DNA of 64,000 nt from an uncultured Alphaproteobacteria bacterium. Its GTDB lineage: Bacteria; Pseudomonadota; Alphaproteobacteria; RF32; CAG-239. The stretch spans positions 186,001 to 250,000 of the forward strand of contig CAKQMH010000001.1 of the NCBI GenBank assembly GCA_934254915.1, given 5' to 3'. Both the position numbers and the translations under genes were made by a program. This document shows, one piece after another, positions 33,117 to 42,666 of this stretch. The notes beneath the pieces were generated by a model. It was not told the origin of the DNA and did no database searches. It worked only from the letters and a program-made list of their open reading frames with translations. Positions within the stretch are counted from its first letter, which is position 1. Every line of letters begins with the position of its first letter.

Positions 33117-34808
33117 TTATTTATTTCTACGGAGGAAAGAAGGAATCTCCAAATTCAATCTGTCTTCCGGTTGGAAATCGTTTTCGGCAAAGGACGGAGA
33201 AATCGGCTCTTGTACCCGCTCATTTTCCTTTTGTTTTTTACGATTTCTTTTGGCGATGGAAAATCCGGTTACACGTTCAATCAATGTCGGCGTATAACTC
33301 TCGTCTTCATCATCGTCACTGACAATTAATTTTTCAACTTCTTCAACCCGGCGCGGAGCAATCGGTGCGGGATTGTGGTTCGGGAATAATTCCGGCTCTT
33401 CTTCAACAGCACGCAAGGTGCTTTTAGCCTTAAAAACATTTTCATCTGCCGCCAAAGCACTCTGAATTTGAGTTTCTTCGTCTTCAGGTTTATTAATAAT
33501 AGCTTTGAACAAAGATGATGCATTAGGCATCTCAGAAATAACCGCCGATTTTTCTAAATCATCAAAATCTTTGAATTTTTCTTTAGGTTCCGCCTCAACC
33601 GAAACCACGCTGCTTACTTCGTCATCTTTTATTTTGTCTTGCAGTTTAACCACTGTCGCGGTATCTACAATATCTTCAACCTCAGAAGCAACACTTCCCT
33701 TCAGGGCTGAAAAAGTTTCCAAATTGGATGCAATATCCGCATTGGATGCAACAGGAGTAATTACTTCCTGTGCGATTGTTTCGGCAACAGTTTTGGCGCT
33801 TATAGGCTTGGGCATTTCGCTGCGGCGCGGTGCATTGGCACTGTCAATACCCGTAGCCACAATCGAAACGCGGATTTTTCCGCCTAATGTATCGTCAAAA
33901 CTCGAACCGAAAATAATATTTGCGTCTTCATCAACTTCTTCTTTAATGCGGCTGGCCGCCTCATCAATCTCGAACAAAGTAATGTCTGAACCGCCGGTAA
34001 TATTGATTAAAACACCTTTAGCACCGTGCATTGAACAATCGTCCAACAACGGATTTGACAATGCCTGTTCAGCTGCTTTAACTGCACGGTCTTCGCCTTC
34101 GGCTTCGCCTGTTCCCATAATAGCTTTGCCTTTGTCTTGCATAATTGATTTAATATCGGCAAAGTCCAAATTAATCAGTCCCGGCATCAGCATCAAATCG
34201 GTAATCGAACGCACGCCGGCATACAACACATTATCCGCCATCACAAACGCATCGGCCAAAGTTGTATTTTTGTCGGCTACGCGGAATAAGTTTTGATTAG
34301 GAATTATGATAATACTGTCAACTTCTTTAGTGAAATTTTCGACAGCCGTTTCAGCGGTTTCATAACGTTTACGTCCTTCAAACTGGAATGGTTTTGTAAC
34401 CACGCCGACCGTCAAAATGCCTTTTTGCTTGGCTAATTTGGCTACTACCGGCGCAGCACCCGAACCTGTACCGCCACCCATACCGGCCGTAATAAACACC
34501 ATGTTAGCGCCTTCCAATTCGCGCTCAATTTCATCTTTGGCTTCTTCCGCTGCGGCTTTACCGACTTCCGGACGAGCGCCTGCGCCCAAACCTTGTGTGG
34601 TTTCCAACCCGAGCTGAATTTTACGGCTGGCGGTTGAATTTTCTAAAGCCTGCGCATCGGTATTGGCGACAATAAAATCAACCCCTTCAAGATTTTGAGC
34701 AATCATATTGTTAACGGCATTACCACCACCGCCGCCGACCCCAATAACGGAAATCCGCGGTTTAAGATGCATAACGGTTTTATCTGGTACTGCTAACTTA
34801 ATTGACAT
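33117..34808 (-). CDS. ftsZ: Cell-division GTPase FtsZ
   Basis: A 563-residue tubulin-like GTPase forming the division ring. 'ISVIGVGGGGGNAVNNMI', the tubulin signature 'GMGGGTGSGAAP' and 'NLDFADIKSIM' (T7 loop with catalytic Asp) are present. The C-terminal linker is about 230 residues and acidic, long but usual for alphaproteobacteria, and ends with the conserved partner-binding peptide 'LNLEIPSFLRRNK'. The ATG at 34808 is preferred; an upstream TTG extends the frame by six codons but has no better site. Last gene of the mraY-ftsW-murG-murB-ftsQ-ftsA-ftsZ cluster. MipZ (23209-24012) is its expected spatial inhibitor. Confidence 0.97.
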   Translation of the reverse strand: MSIKLAVPDKTVMHLKPRISVIGVGGGGGNAVNNMIAQNLEGVDFIVANTDAQALENSTASRKIQLGLETTQGLGAGARPEVGKAAAEEAKDEIERELEGANMVFITAGMGGGTGSGAAPVVAKLAKQKGILTVGVVTKPFQFEGRKRYETAETAVENFTKEVDSIIIIPNQNLFRVADKNTTLADAFVMADNVLYAGVRSITDLMLMPGLINLDFADIKSIMQDKGKAIMGTGEAEGEDRAVKAAEQALSNPLLDDCSMHGAKGVLINITGGSDITLFEIDEAASRIKEEVDEDANIIFGSSFDDTLGGKIRVSIVATGIDSANAPRRSEMPKPISAKTVAETIAQEVITPVASNADIASNLETFSALKGSVASEVEDIVDTATVVKLQDKIKDDEVSSVVSVEAEPKEKFKDFDDLEKSAVISEMPNASSLFKAIINKPEDEETQIQSALAADENVFKAKSTLRAVEEEPELFPNHNPAPIAPRRVEEVEKLIVSDDDEDESYTPTLIERVTGFSIAKRNRKKQKENERVQEPISPSFAENDFQPEDRLNLEIPSFLRRNK

Positions 34809-34902
34809 GGTATTACTGACTCCCAAAATCTTCTAAACTTTTGTTGTCTTAAAGATAGTTAAAATAGATTAAGTTTTAGTTACCAAGTCTAAAAAAAATT
34901 GC

Positions 34903-36165
34903 TTAATCGAAAATTATTTTCAACCAATTCCAAATTCGTCCCATACCGCCGGCCGAAACTCCGGATAACGGCTTGTTTATAATTTTGCTTGGTTTCTTTT
35001 CATTATAGTTCAAAGCAAACAACAATAGCCCGATACAGGTTGAAAATGCCGGATTATAAAGACTGTCAGGTAAATTCAAAATATTTTTCGGACGTCCCAA
35101 ACGAACCTGTTTGTCCAAAACCATTGAGGCCATTTTGCCAACGCCGACCAACTGTGATGCTCCGCCGGTTAATACCACCCGATGGCTTGAAACATCCTGC
35201 AGTCCGACTTCGGCTAATTTGCGATTAACCATTTCAAACGTTTCTTCGATTCGCGGTGAAATAATTTTTATCAAATCGGCACGATTTATCTGTTTAATCA
35301 AGCTGTCGTCTTCCTCACCTACCTGATAGACATTAATTGCCTCTTCTTGGTCTTGTGAAGATAAAAACGCACAACCGTATAATGTTTTCAACCGCTCCGC
35401 ATGAGGAATTGAGGTAGTCAAACCATAGGCAATATCATTTGTAACATTGCTTCCGCCGACCGGCAGCGAACTGAAATAGATCGGATAACCATGACGGAAA
35501 CAGGCAATCGATGTTGTCCCGCCGCCCATGTCAATTACCGTTGCACCAAGCTCACGTTCATCATCAACCAGACACGCCAGCCCTGAAGCATAAGCCGAAA
35601 AGGCACTGCCTGCTACTTCCAAATGCGCATTTTCGATAATGGTCTGCACATTGCGATACATGATATCCGGCACCAATCCCAACAAAATATTGACCGATAA
35701 CGTCTCGCCGAAAATATTGCGAGGATCTTTCATTTCTTCGCCGCCGTCCAAGCGATAATTTCCCGACAGACAGTGAATCAATTCACAGCCTTCGGTATTT
35801 ACCTTATACATTCCTTTTTCGACGACTTTTTTCAAATCGGTTTCATTAACCGGACGATTTTTATTTAAGGTGATTGTCGCATCTTTAATAACGCTTTTTA
35901 CTTTGTCGCCGGAAATATTTACAATAACCCGCTCTATCCGCTCATTGGCCATTTGCTCAGCAGTTTCCACCGCATTGCACACAGCCAGCGTCGCGTCATC
36001 AATATTGGTAATAATGCCGTTTTTAATTCCCTTTGAGGCATTATAACCGTATCCGACTACATTTATACGTTTATCGCGGCCAACCTTGGCAATAACACAG
36101 CTCACTTTGGTTGAGCCTATATCCAACGCCGCGATTGTTGTCATGCGATTAAACGAATGCGTCAA
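34903..36165 (-). CDS. ftsA: Cell-division protein FtsA
   Basis: A 420-residue actin-like protein that ties FtsZ to the membrane. 'TIAALDIGSTKVSCVIAK' (phosphate 1), 'TVIDMGGGTTSIACF' (phosphate 2) and 'VVLTGGASQLVG' (adenosine motif) are visible, and the C-terminus ends in the amphipathic 'GRIWNWLKIIFD', the expected membrane-targeting helix. The start is a TTG at 36165 with GGAGG 8-12 bases upstream; an ATG at 36144 is the alternative and would lose seven residues. The start overlaps the end of ftsQ by 19 bases, an unusually long overlap that implies coupling. Confidence 0.95.
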   Translation of the reverse strand: MTHSFNRMTTIAALDIGSTKVSCVIAKVGRDKRINVVGYGYNASKGIKNGIITNIDDATLAVCNAVETAEQMANERIERVIVNISGDKVKSVIKDATITLNKNRPVNETDLKKVVEKGMYKVNTEGCELIHCLSGNYRLDGGEEMKDPRNIFGETLSVNILLGLVPDIMYRNVQTIIENAHLEVAGSAFSAYASGLACLVDDERELGATVIDMGGGTTSIACFRHGYPIYFSSLPVGGSNVTNDIAYGLTTSIPHAERLKTLYGCAFLSSQDQEEAINVYQVGEEDDSLIKQINRADLIKIISPRIEETFEMVNRKLAEVGLQDVSSHRVVLTGGASQLVGVGKMASMVLDKQVRLGRPKNILNLPDSLYNPAFSTCIGLLLFALNYNEKKPSKIINKPLSGVSAGGMGRIWNWLKIIFD

Positions 36166-36182
36166 TTTACCTACCTCCGAAT

Positions 36183-37073
36183 TTAAGTCTTGCGCTCTGC
36201 CGCCAAATTCAGTTCAGCCGGCGGCTTTCCTTGGGTTTTGCGCAATTTTACCACAACTTTATGCGGTAATCTTAAATCGATTATAGTTAATTTACGTTTA
36301 AGAATCCCCTTGGTCTCATTTAAATTTAATAATTTTTTCCATGCTTCGGCAATATTTTCTTCCGGCAGCTTTACCGTAATTCCGGTATTAATGTCATCAA
36401 AAATTAAATTCCACCGCCGCGATGAAATAAAATTAGCTACCTTTATCCGTGCTCGAAATGCTTTATCGCTGTCTTTTATAACACTCCACAATTTAGCCAG
36501 ATTATCCGGAGCTTTAGCCCCCACAATCAGCAATACCGGTTCTTGCGCGCGAAAATCTGCGTCAATGATTTTGCCTTCTTCATCAATCGGATAAAAGACC
36601 TCATTCAGCTGCCAAATGGCCACCACCGTTTTTTCTTCCAGCCTGATATTCAAGACATTAGGAAAGAAGCCGCGGCTGACTTCAGCATATTTAACCCACG
36701 GCAATTGTTCAATTTTTTGCCTAATATTATAAACATCAAGTTTCAACATATTATCGCCGCGATTAACGCCGGCGGCCTTAAATATCTCAGTTTTGGTGGT
36801 GCGATTACGTCCGCTAACCACAATATCGTCTAAGGTTAGGCCTTGACTGCCGGCCCAATCATAAACACTCTCTTTTACGGCCGCAATTTTTTTATTAACC
36901 AGATCATTTTTAAGCGTCAAAATCAGCGCCGCAACCAAACCTATCACCGCCAACACGACTAAATTACCCAACAAACGATACGGCCATTCCCGCTCCGGTG
37001 TCAAAACCGGATTCTCTATTTTTTTGACCGTGTCATTGACCGGTTCTTTAGTTTCTACCGTATCTTCGCTCAT
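36183..37073 (-). CDS. ftsQ: Cell-division protein FtsQ
   Basis: A 296-residue bitopic protein. An N-terminal cytoplasmic tail of about 32 residues is followed by one membrane helix ('LLGNLVVLAVIGLVAALIL'), then a POTRA domain ('LTLDDIVVSGRNRTTKTEIFKAAGVNRGDNML') and a beta domain ('WVKYAEVSRGFFPNVLNIRLEEKTVVAIWQ'), the classical FtsQ/DivIB layout. It links early and late divisome proteins in the periplasm. It overlaps or abuts its neighbours (murB 2 bases upstream, ftsA overlapping). In most alphaproteobacteria ddl precedes ftsQ, and is missing here. Confidence 0.93.
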   Translation of the reverse strand: MSEDTVETKEPVNDTVKKIENPVLTPEREWPYRLLGNLVVLAVIGLVAALILTLKNDLVNKKIAAVKESVYDWAGSQGLTLDDIVVSGRNRTTKTEIFKAAGVNRGDNMLKLDVYNIRQKIEQLPWVKYAEVSRGFFPNVLNIRLEEKTVVAIWQLNEVFYPIDEEGKIIDADFRAQEPVLLIVGAKAPDNLAKLWSVIKDSDKAFRARIKVANFISSRRWNLIFDDINTGITVKLPEENIAEAWKKLLNLNETKGILKRKLTIIDLRLPHKVVVKLRKTQGKPPAELNLAAERKT

Positions 37074-37075
37074 AG

Positions 37076-37999
37076 CTATTTATTTATGCCCATGCGTTTA
37101 ATTTCCCATTCCAGCGTAATTGAGGTTTCATCTTTCACCCGTTGGATAATGGTTTCGCCCAGAGTTTCAATATCCGATGCCGTGGCATTGCCAGTATTAA
37201 TCAAAAAATTGCAGTGTTTTTCCGATACTTTTGCTCCATTAACCTGTAATTCGGCACAGCCTGATTTTTTAATCAATTCCCATGCTCTCAGTCCTTCAGG
37301 ATTCTTAAATGTCGAACCGGCCGTTTTTTCATTATGCGGCTGTGACTTCATACGATAAGCTTTTTGCTCGTTAATAATTTTCAGCGTTTCATCCGGCGAT
37401 TGCGGTTCGGTTTTCAACGTCAGCGAGGTGATAATCCAGTCATCGGGAAAAACACTTGAACGATAGCTTAACGATAAATCATGCACCGGAACTTCGCGGA
37501 TATTGCCGTCTTCATCAACAATCGTAACTTTAACCAAAACATCCTTAAGTTCTTTGCCGAAACAACCGGCATTGGTTTTAATTGCACCGCCCAAATGCCC
37601 CGGAATTGAACACAAAAATTCCAAACCGCCGACAGCATTAGCCAACATAATTTTTTTCAAATCGGCATTGCGCATCCCTGCTCCGCAGGTCAAAAGTCCG
37701 TCTTTCAGCTCCCATTTTTTATAAAATTTGCTGTCCAGTTTTATTACCACACCGGGAACGCCGCCGTCACGCACCAACAAATTCGAACCGCCGCCGATAA
37801 CCGTTATCGGCAGATTAAACGGGCGAGTTTTCAAAAACAGTGCCAAATCATCATCATCTTCGGGAAAATACATAACTTCGGCCGGGCCGCCCACCCCGAA
37901 CCACGTGTGTTTGGACATCGGAACATTACATTTATATTTGCCGCGTACTTCCGGCAGCAAAGCAACCAAATCATTTTTATGTGAGTGAAATCCAAACAT
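37076..37999 (-). CDS. murB: UDP-N-acetylenolpyruvoylglucosamine reductase MurB
   Basis: A 307-residue FAD enzyme making UDP-MurNAc from UDP-GlcNAc-enolpyruvate with NADPH. 'HTWFGVGGPAEVMYFP', 'VIGGGSNLLVRDGGVPGVVI' (FAD), 'LEFLCSIPGHLGGAIKTNAGCFG', 'YRSSVF' (active-site Tyr/Arg/Ser) and 'NEKTAGSTFKNP' are all type-I MurB motifs; the Ser in 'AGSTFKNP' is the proton donor. The start at 37999 has AGGAGA 7 bases upstream and starts the conserved protein; a longer frame does not. It follows murG by 16 bases, with the usual murC missing between them. Confidence 0.95.
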   Translation of the reverse strand: MFGFHSHKNDLVALLPEVRGKYKCNVPMSKHTWFGVGGPAEVMYFPEDDDDLALFLKTRPFNLPITVIGGGSNLLVRDGGVPGVVIKLDSKFYKKWELKDGLLTCGAGMRNADLKKIMLANAVGGLEFLCSIPGHLGGAIKTNAGCFGKELKDVLVKVTIVDEDGNIREVPVHDLSLSYRSSVFPDDWIITSLTLKTEPQSPDETLKIINEQKAYRMKSQPHNEKTAGSTFKNPEGLRAWELIKKSGCAELQVNGAKVSEKHCNFLINTGNATASDIETLGETIIQRVKDETSITLEWEIKRMGINK

Positions 38000-38015
38000 T
38001 GTTTTCTCCTGAAAA

Positions 38016-39125
38016 TTAGTGGCGGATAATATTTTTTTCGATGGCGTCAGCCAATCTTTGTGCGGCATCCTTTATTCCGGCTTTTTTGGCATTTGCCGAC
38101 ATTTTGACCAGATTATCCGGATGCTTAATCAAATCTTCAACTACCGTCTTAACTTTTTCGGCCGTAAATTCGGTTTGTTTAATCACTAAACCGGCTTTAG
38201 CCTCTGCTATTTCCTGCGCATTATACGTTTGGTGGTCATCAGCGGCAATCGGCAGCGGCACTAATATCGACGGCACGCCCGTCACCGCAATCTCTGATAC
38301 CGACGAAGCTCCGGCGCGTGATATTATTAACTGTGTCGAAGCATACAGCTCCGCCATATTTTGGAAGAAATGTTCTACCGTAACCTGACATTTCGTCTTT
38401 TGATAGGCTGCGGCAATCATATCTTCATCACCTTTGCGGCATTGCTGAAAAATCTTAATTTTGGCTTGCATGGCCGGAGCGAGTTTGGCCATAGCTTCCG
38501 GCAGCACCTCGCCGAAAACTTTTGCTCCCTGAGAACCGCCCAAAACCATAATTTGCATTTTATCTTCCGGCGCGGCAAATTCTTTCTGCCCGACTTCCAC
38601 AATATTGGCGCGCACCGGCATTCCGGTCAGCACGGTTTTGATGCCGTTGGGGGTATATTTAACTTTACGAAAACTTTGCGCAATCAGCGTCGCATATTTG
38701 CTCAAAAACCGGTTTGTCCGGCTCATTACCGAATTCTGTTCATGGATTACCAAATCCGTCCCCAACAATATGGCCGCCATACAAGCCGGAAAAGAGGCAT
38801 AACCGCCAAACCCGACTACGCAAACCGGCTTTTCCTTAATCAAGATCCAACCGGCCTGCAAAACTCCGATTGCTGTTTTAGCCAAACTTTTAAGCTTAAA
38901 CCATTTTGACTTACCGACAATCGAACCTGACCAAACCGCATAATTGGGAATTTGTCCCAAATGGCCTTTATAATTATCCTTACCGCGGTTATCCGTTATC
39001 AACGCCAGCCGATAGCCGCGCTTTTCCAATTCTTCCGCCAAAGATTCTGCCGGATATACATGTCCGCCCGTGCCGCCGGCCGTTAAAACAATCAAAGGTT
39101 TATGCTTGGTTTTAGTTGCTTTCAT
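38016..39125 (-). CDS. murG: UDP-GlcNAc:lipid-I transferase MurG
   Basis: A 369-residue GT-B glycosyltransferase that adds GlcNAc to lipid I, yielding lipid II, on the cytoplasmic side of the membrane. 'LTAGGTGGHVYPAESLAEEL' (N-terminal glycine loop), 'HEQNSVMSRTNRFLSKYAT', 'VLGGSQGAKVF' and 'ISRAGASSVSEIAVTGVPSILVPLP' (the C-terminal UDP-GlcNAc-binding signature) are present. The start at 39125 is chosen because GGAGG lies 6 bases upstream. It overlaps the end of ftsW by 14 bases. Confidence 0.96.
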   Translation of the reverse strand: MKATKTKHKPLIVLTAGGTGGHVYPAESLAEELEKRGYRLALITDNRGKDNYKGHLGQIPNYAVWSGSIVGKSKWFKLKSLAKTAIGVLQAGWILIKEKPVCVVGFGGYASFPACMAAILLGTDLVIHEQNSVMSRTNRFLSKYATLIAQSFRKVKYTPNGIKTVLTGMPVRANIVEVGQKEFAAPEDKMQIMVLGGSQGAKVFGEVLPEAMAKLAPAMQAKIKIFQQCRKGDEDMIAAAYQKTKCQVTVEHFFQNMAELYASTQLIISRAGASSVSEIAVTGVPSILVPLPIAADDHQTYNAQEIAEAKAGLVIKQTEFTAEKVKTVVEDLIKHPDNLVKMSANAKKAGIKDAAQRLADAIEKNIIRH

Positions 39126-40248
39126 CTTTTTCCTCCGCATGAACATTTTTGCGCGTAATTGCCAATAGCATTCCCAAGCACAAAGCCGTGGCCAACAATG
39201 ATGAACCGCCGTACGAAATAAACGGCAAAGTCATTCCTTTGGTTGGTCCGATGTGCAATGTCGAAGCCATGTTGATAATTCCCTGCAAACCGAAACTGGC
39301 GGCCAAACCTGTCGCCGACAAGATGATAAACAGGTTATTGTCCTTGCATGAAACTATCATTGATCTGATAACCACAAATGCATAAAGCGCCACAATGACA
39401 ACACACAGCAGCATTCCGTATTCTTCCGCAGCTACGGCAAAAATAAAATCGGTGTGCGCATCGGGAATATAATCTTTAACAATCCCTTCCCCCGGTCCCA
39501 TACCGAATAAATCGCCGTTACGAAAAGCTTCCAACGACTTTTTAACCTGATAGCCGACATCATTATCCCCTGCCGCAAAAAAGCTCAGCAAACGTTGATG
39601 TACGTGCGGCAGCAAATAATAAGCTGCTCCCACTCCGATTAAACCGATACCGCCCAATGCCACAACCCACACTATCGGCAATCCGGCTAAAAAGGCTTGC
39701 AGCCCCCAAATCGCCGAAATCAAAAGCGTCATTCCGAAATCAGGCTGTTTCAGCAATAACAATATCGTAAACAAAAACAGTACCAAAGCTAATATATTTC
39801 CCGGAAAATCGCGGTATTTTTTGTTTCCTTCAAACAAACAGGCACAAACCACAATAAAAGCTGGTTTCACAAATTCTGACGGTTGCAGCGAAAAGCCCAA
39901 CAAGTTAATCCAGCGCGATGCACCCTTGGTTACATCCCCGACAAACAATGTCGCAATCACCAATAAAATAAAGAACACATAGCTGCCCATGGCAATCCGG
40001 CGGATTTCCTTTAGCCCCAACATCGACAGACACAACATTAAGCCGATTGCAAACGGCAAAAAGAACATTTGCTTAATCACGAAATGGAATTTTCCAACCC
40101 CGATTCTGCTGGCCACTGCCGGACTGGCCGAAAGGCTGAGCAGCACCCCGATAACCACAATTACCGCCAGCGCCGCCAACAAGCCTTTATCGACTGTCCA
40201 CCACCATTTTGCCAAAGCACTGCGGCTGTTTCGTGAAAAAGCAATCAC
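39112..40248 (-). CDS. ftsW: Peptidoglycan glycosyltransferase FtsW (SEDS)
   Basis: A 378-residue polytopic SEDS protein with about ten membrane helices. 'GVTKGASRWINLLGFSLQPSEFVKPAFIV', 'LLLKQPDFGMTLL', 'DFIFAVAAEEYGMLL' and 'GPTKGMTLPFISYGGSSLL' are the family motifs, including the catalytic Asp of the central extracytoplasmic loop region. It polymerises septal peptidoglycan with FtsI. Start is GTG at 40248 behind GGAGTG. It follows mraY by 14 bases with no murD in between, unlike typical clusters. ftsI is not within the window. Confidence 0.95.
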   Translation of the reverse strand: MIAFSRNSRSALAKWWWTVDKGLLAALAVIVVIGVLLSLSASPAVASRIGVGKFHFVIKQMFFLPFAIGLMLCLSMLGLKEIRRIAMGSYVFFILLVIATLFVGDVTKGASRWINLLGFSLQPSEFVKPAFIVVCACLFEGNKKYRDFPGNILALVLFLFTILLLLKQPDFGMTLLISAIWGLQAFLAGLPIVWVVALGGIGLIGVGAAYYLLPHVHQRLLSFFAAGDNDVGYQVKKSLEAFRNGDLFGMGPGEGIVKDYIPDAHTDFIFAVAAEEYGMLLCVVIVALYAFVVIRSMIVSCKDNNLFIILSATGLAASFGLQGIINMASTLHIGPTKGMTLPFISYGGSSLLATALCLGMLLAITRKNVHAEEKDESN

Positions 40249-40262
40249 TTCTGTTCACTCCG

Positions 40263-41339
40263 TTAACGCGATTGTAATGCAATCAACCCCACCATAAACA
40301 ATATGGCCGCCACAATCCAAAATCGGATTACAACTCTTGTTTCCGGCCAGCCTAATTGCTCAAAATGATGATGTATCGGCGCCATTTTGAAAAATCTCTT
40401 ACCGCCGGTGTGTCTGAAATATGCGACTTGAATCATAACCGACAAAGCCTCCGCCACGAACACGCCGCCGACAATTGCCAACAAAATTTCCTGTTTGACC
40501 ATCACGGCCACCGTACCGAGCAAAGCCCCCAACGCCAACGAACCGGTGTCACCCATAAACACTTTCGCCGGCGCGGCATTAAACCATAAAAAGCCAATTA
40601 AACCGCCGATAATCGTTGCGCATACAATAGCAATTTCCGCTGCCCGCGGCACATAGTTCAAATAGAAATCATGCACCGTATCCATGCCGCAAATAAAGGC
40701 CACAATCATAAAGAACAAAAAGGCAATTACCAATAATCCCGTAGCCAATCCGTCCAGCCCATCGCTTAAGTTTACGGCATTAGATGAACCGACAATTACC
40801 ACCATGGCAAACGGAATATAAAACCAGCATAAATTAATACTCAAATTCATAAAATAAGGGATATTAAGATTATCTCTGACATCAGCCGGCGTTTCATAAC
40901 CTATCACCAGTACCGCGGCCAACGCTGTTGTAAACTGCAAAAACAGTTTCATTTTTGCCGTCATGGCATTTGCGGTATTTTTAGTAACTTTCACATAATC
41001 ATCGGCAAAACCGACAAAACCATATACAATCAATACTACGATCGCAATCCATACCCACGGATTAGTTAAATCACAGCTGATAAGCATGGCCGCGATTGCA
41101 CTGCCCAAAATCAAAAGTCCGCCCATAGTCGGCGTACCTTTTTTGGTCAGCAAATGTGTTTTCGGCCCGTCTTCACGAATAGGCTGTCCTTTGGCTTGAT
41201 GAGCATGCAAAATTTTAATCAGCCGATCTCCGAAACTCAGTGCCAAAATCAAGGCAACAAAGAACCCCATTAGCGCCCGCACATATATCGTATTAAGATA
41301 TTCCGGCGCCGACAACGCATTAAAAATATATTGCAGCAT
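40263..41339 (-). CDS. mraY: Phospho-MurNAc-pentapeptide transferase MraY
   Basis: A 358-residue membrane enzyme that links phospho-MurNAc-pentapeptide to undecaprenyl phosphate, giving lipid I. 'DGPKTHLLTKKGTPTMGG', 'FADDYVKVTKN' (DDxxK), 'NAVNLSDGLDGLATG' and 'PIHHHFE' (HHH motif) mark the active site; about ten membrane helices are visible. ATG at 41339 is preferred over one two codons upstream because GGGGAG would abut the latter. It is the first gene of the cluster; murF, murE and ftsI, normally upstream, are absent in this window. Confidence 0.96.
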   Translation of the reverse strand: MLQYIFNALSAPEYLNTIYVRALMGFFVALILALSFGDRLIKILHAHQAKGQPIREDGPKTHLLTKKGTPTMGGLLILGSAIAAMLISCDLTNPWVWIAIVVLIVYGFVGFADDYVKVTKNTANAMTAKMKLFLQFTTALAAVLVIGYETPADVRDNLNIPYFMNLSINLCWFYIPFAMVVIVGSSNAVNLSDGLDGLATGLLVIAFLFFMIVAFICGMDTVHDFYLNYVPRAAEIAIVCATIIGGLIGFLWFNAAPAKVFMGDTGSLALGALLGTVAVMVKQEILLAIVGGVFVAEALSVMIQVAYFRHTGGKRFFKMAPIHHHFEQLGWPETRVVIRFWIVAAILFMVGLIALQSR

Positions 41340-41421
41340 AATCATCTCCCCGTTTTTAGAATTTATTTTTTACTATAAGGCTTAAATCTAAAAAGAGTCT
41401 TAAAAAAGAATCATCTTCAAC

Positions 41422-41451
41422 AAAAAAGGCACAGCCCCAAGACTGTGCCTT
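41422..41451 (-). terminator. Terminator after ackA
   Basis: On the minus strand, AAGGCACAG pairs with CTGTGCCTT around an 8-base loop and is followed by a T run. It separates pta-ackA from the division cluster. Confidence 0.9.
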
Positions 41452-41469
41452 AATCAAAACAACGATATT

Positions 41470-42648
41470 TTACTTGGTTAAAGCCAAAGTATCGCGGGCA
41501 ATTGCCAATTCTTCATTCGTCGGAATCACAAACGCGCGAACTTTTGAACCCTTGGCCGTGATTTCGGCAAAGTCGCCGCGCTCGTTATTAGCCTGTTCGT
41601 CAACTTCGACGCCCATATACTTTAATCTTTCCAAAACCAATTTACGAACTAGCGGTGAATTTTCACCGACGCCGGCGGTAAAGACAATGGCGTCTACTCC
41701 GCCCAACGCCATAGTATAAGCTCCAATATATTTGGCAATGTTATAAGTATAAACTTTCATCGCATTCAAAACATCTTCTTCGCCACGCAAATAAGCCGCT
41801 TCAAAATCACGCGAGTCGCTGTAACCGGTTAAGCCTGATTTTCCGCTCTTTTTATTCAAAATCTCGCTTACTTCATCAGGTGTCAATTTCTGCGTCTTCA
41901 TCATATAAAGCGGAATACTCGGATCAATATCGCCGCAGCGCGTATCCATAACAATACCGGCTAACGGCGTCATTCCCATTGAGGTGTCGATACATTTTCC
42001 GTCTTTAACCGCGGTAATTGAAGCTCCGCTGCCGATATGACAGGTTATGATGCTGGCATTTTGGCCGACTATTTTGGCGGCTTCTTCGGCTACAAACTTA
42101 TGTGAAGTTCCGTGCGCTCCGTAACGACGTATTTTATAACGGGCAATTTGTTCTTTGGGCAACGCATAGGTATAAGCTTCATACGGCATCGTCTGATGAA
42201 AAGCCGTATCAAAAACTGCCACTTGCGGCATATCCGGATATTGCCGTTTGACTGCGCGGATAACCAAAGCCGCCGGTCCGTTGTGCAATGGTGCAAGTGC
42301 CGCCAACTCTTCAATTTGCGCGACCACTTTATCATCAATCAAAGTTGAAGCCTTAAAAATATCTCCGCCCTGAACCACACGATGGCCGATAGCATGAATT
42401 TCGCTCAAATCGGTAATGACACCGTCAAGCAAAAGTTTAAGAATTTCCTGCAAAGCCGTTTCATGATTAGGCAATTCAACCATAACTTCTTTCTTGCGGC
42501 CGTCCGCATATTTAATGCTGACATTTGACGGTGAACGATTAATACGGTCGGCATTACCTTTAGCTACAACCTCATAGCTGTCGCCGTTGATACTAAAGAG
42601 TTGATACTTCAGGGTTGAAGAACCGGAGTTAAGAACTAAAATTTTCAT
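41470..42648 (-). CDS. ackA: Acetate kinase
   Basis: A 392-residue ASKHA kinase: acetyl-phosphate + ADP gives acetate + ATP. 'LNSGSSTLKYQLF' (N-terminal phosphate motif), 'FDTAFHQTMP', 'YGAHGTSHKFVAEEA', 'HIGSGASITAVKDGKCIDTSMGMTPL' and 'VFTAGVGENSPLVR' are acetate-kinase signatures. Two adjacent ATGs exist; the second, at 42648, is spaced better from AAGGA. It is downstream of pta by 18 bases and forms the acetate branch of fermentative or overflow metabolism. Confidence 0.95.
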   Translation of the reverse strand: MKILVLNSGSSTLKYQLFSINGDSYEVVAKGNADRINRSPSNVSIKYADGRKKEVMVELPNHETALQEILKLLLDGVITDLSEIHAIGHRVVQGGDIFKASTLIDDKVVAQIEELAALAPLHNGPAALVIRAVKRQYPDMPQVAVFDTAFHQTMPYEAYTYALPKEQIARYKIRRYGAHGTSHKFVAEEAAKIVGQNASIITCHIGSGASITAVKDGKCIDTSMGMTPLAGIVMDTRCGDIDPSIPLYMMKTQKLTPDEVSEILNKKSGKSGLTGYSDSRDFEAAYLRGEEDVLNAMKVYTYNIAKYIGAYTMALGGVDAIVFTAGVGENSPLVRKLVLERLKYMGVEVDEQANNERGDFAEITAKGSKVRAFVIPTNEELAIARDTLALTK

Positions 42649-42666
42649 CATTTTTCCTTCAGCAGA

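Noticed and set aside
34859..34872. TTAA-N6-TTAA upstream of ftsZ as a CtrA box
   Set aside because: The CtrA consensus needs a 7-base spacer; six is off and the region is AT-rich, so chance is likely.
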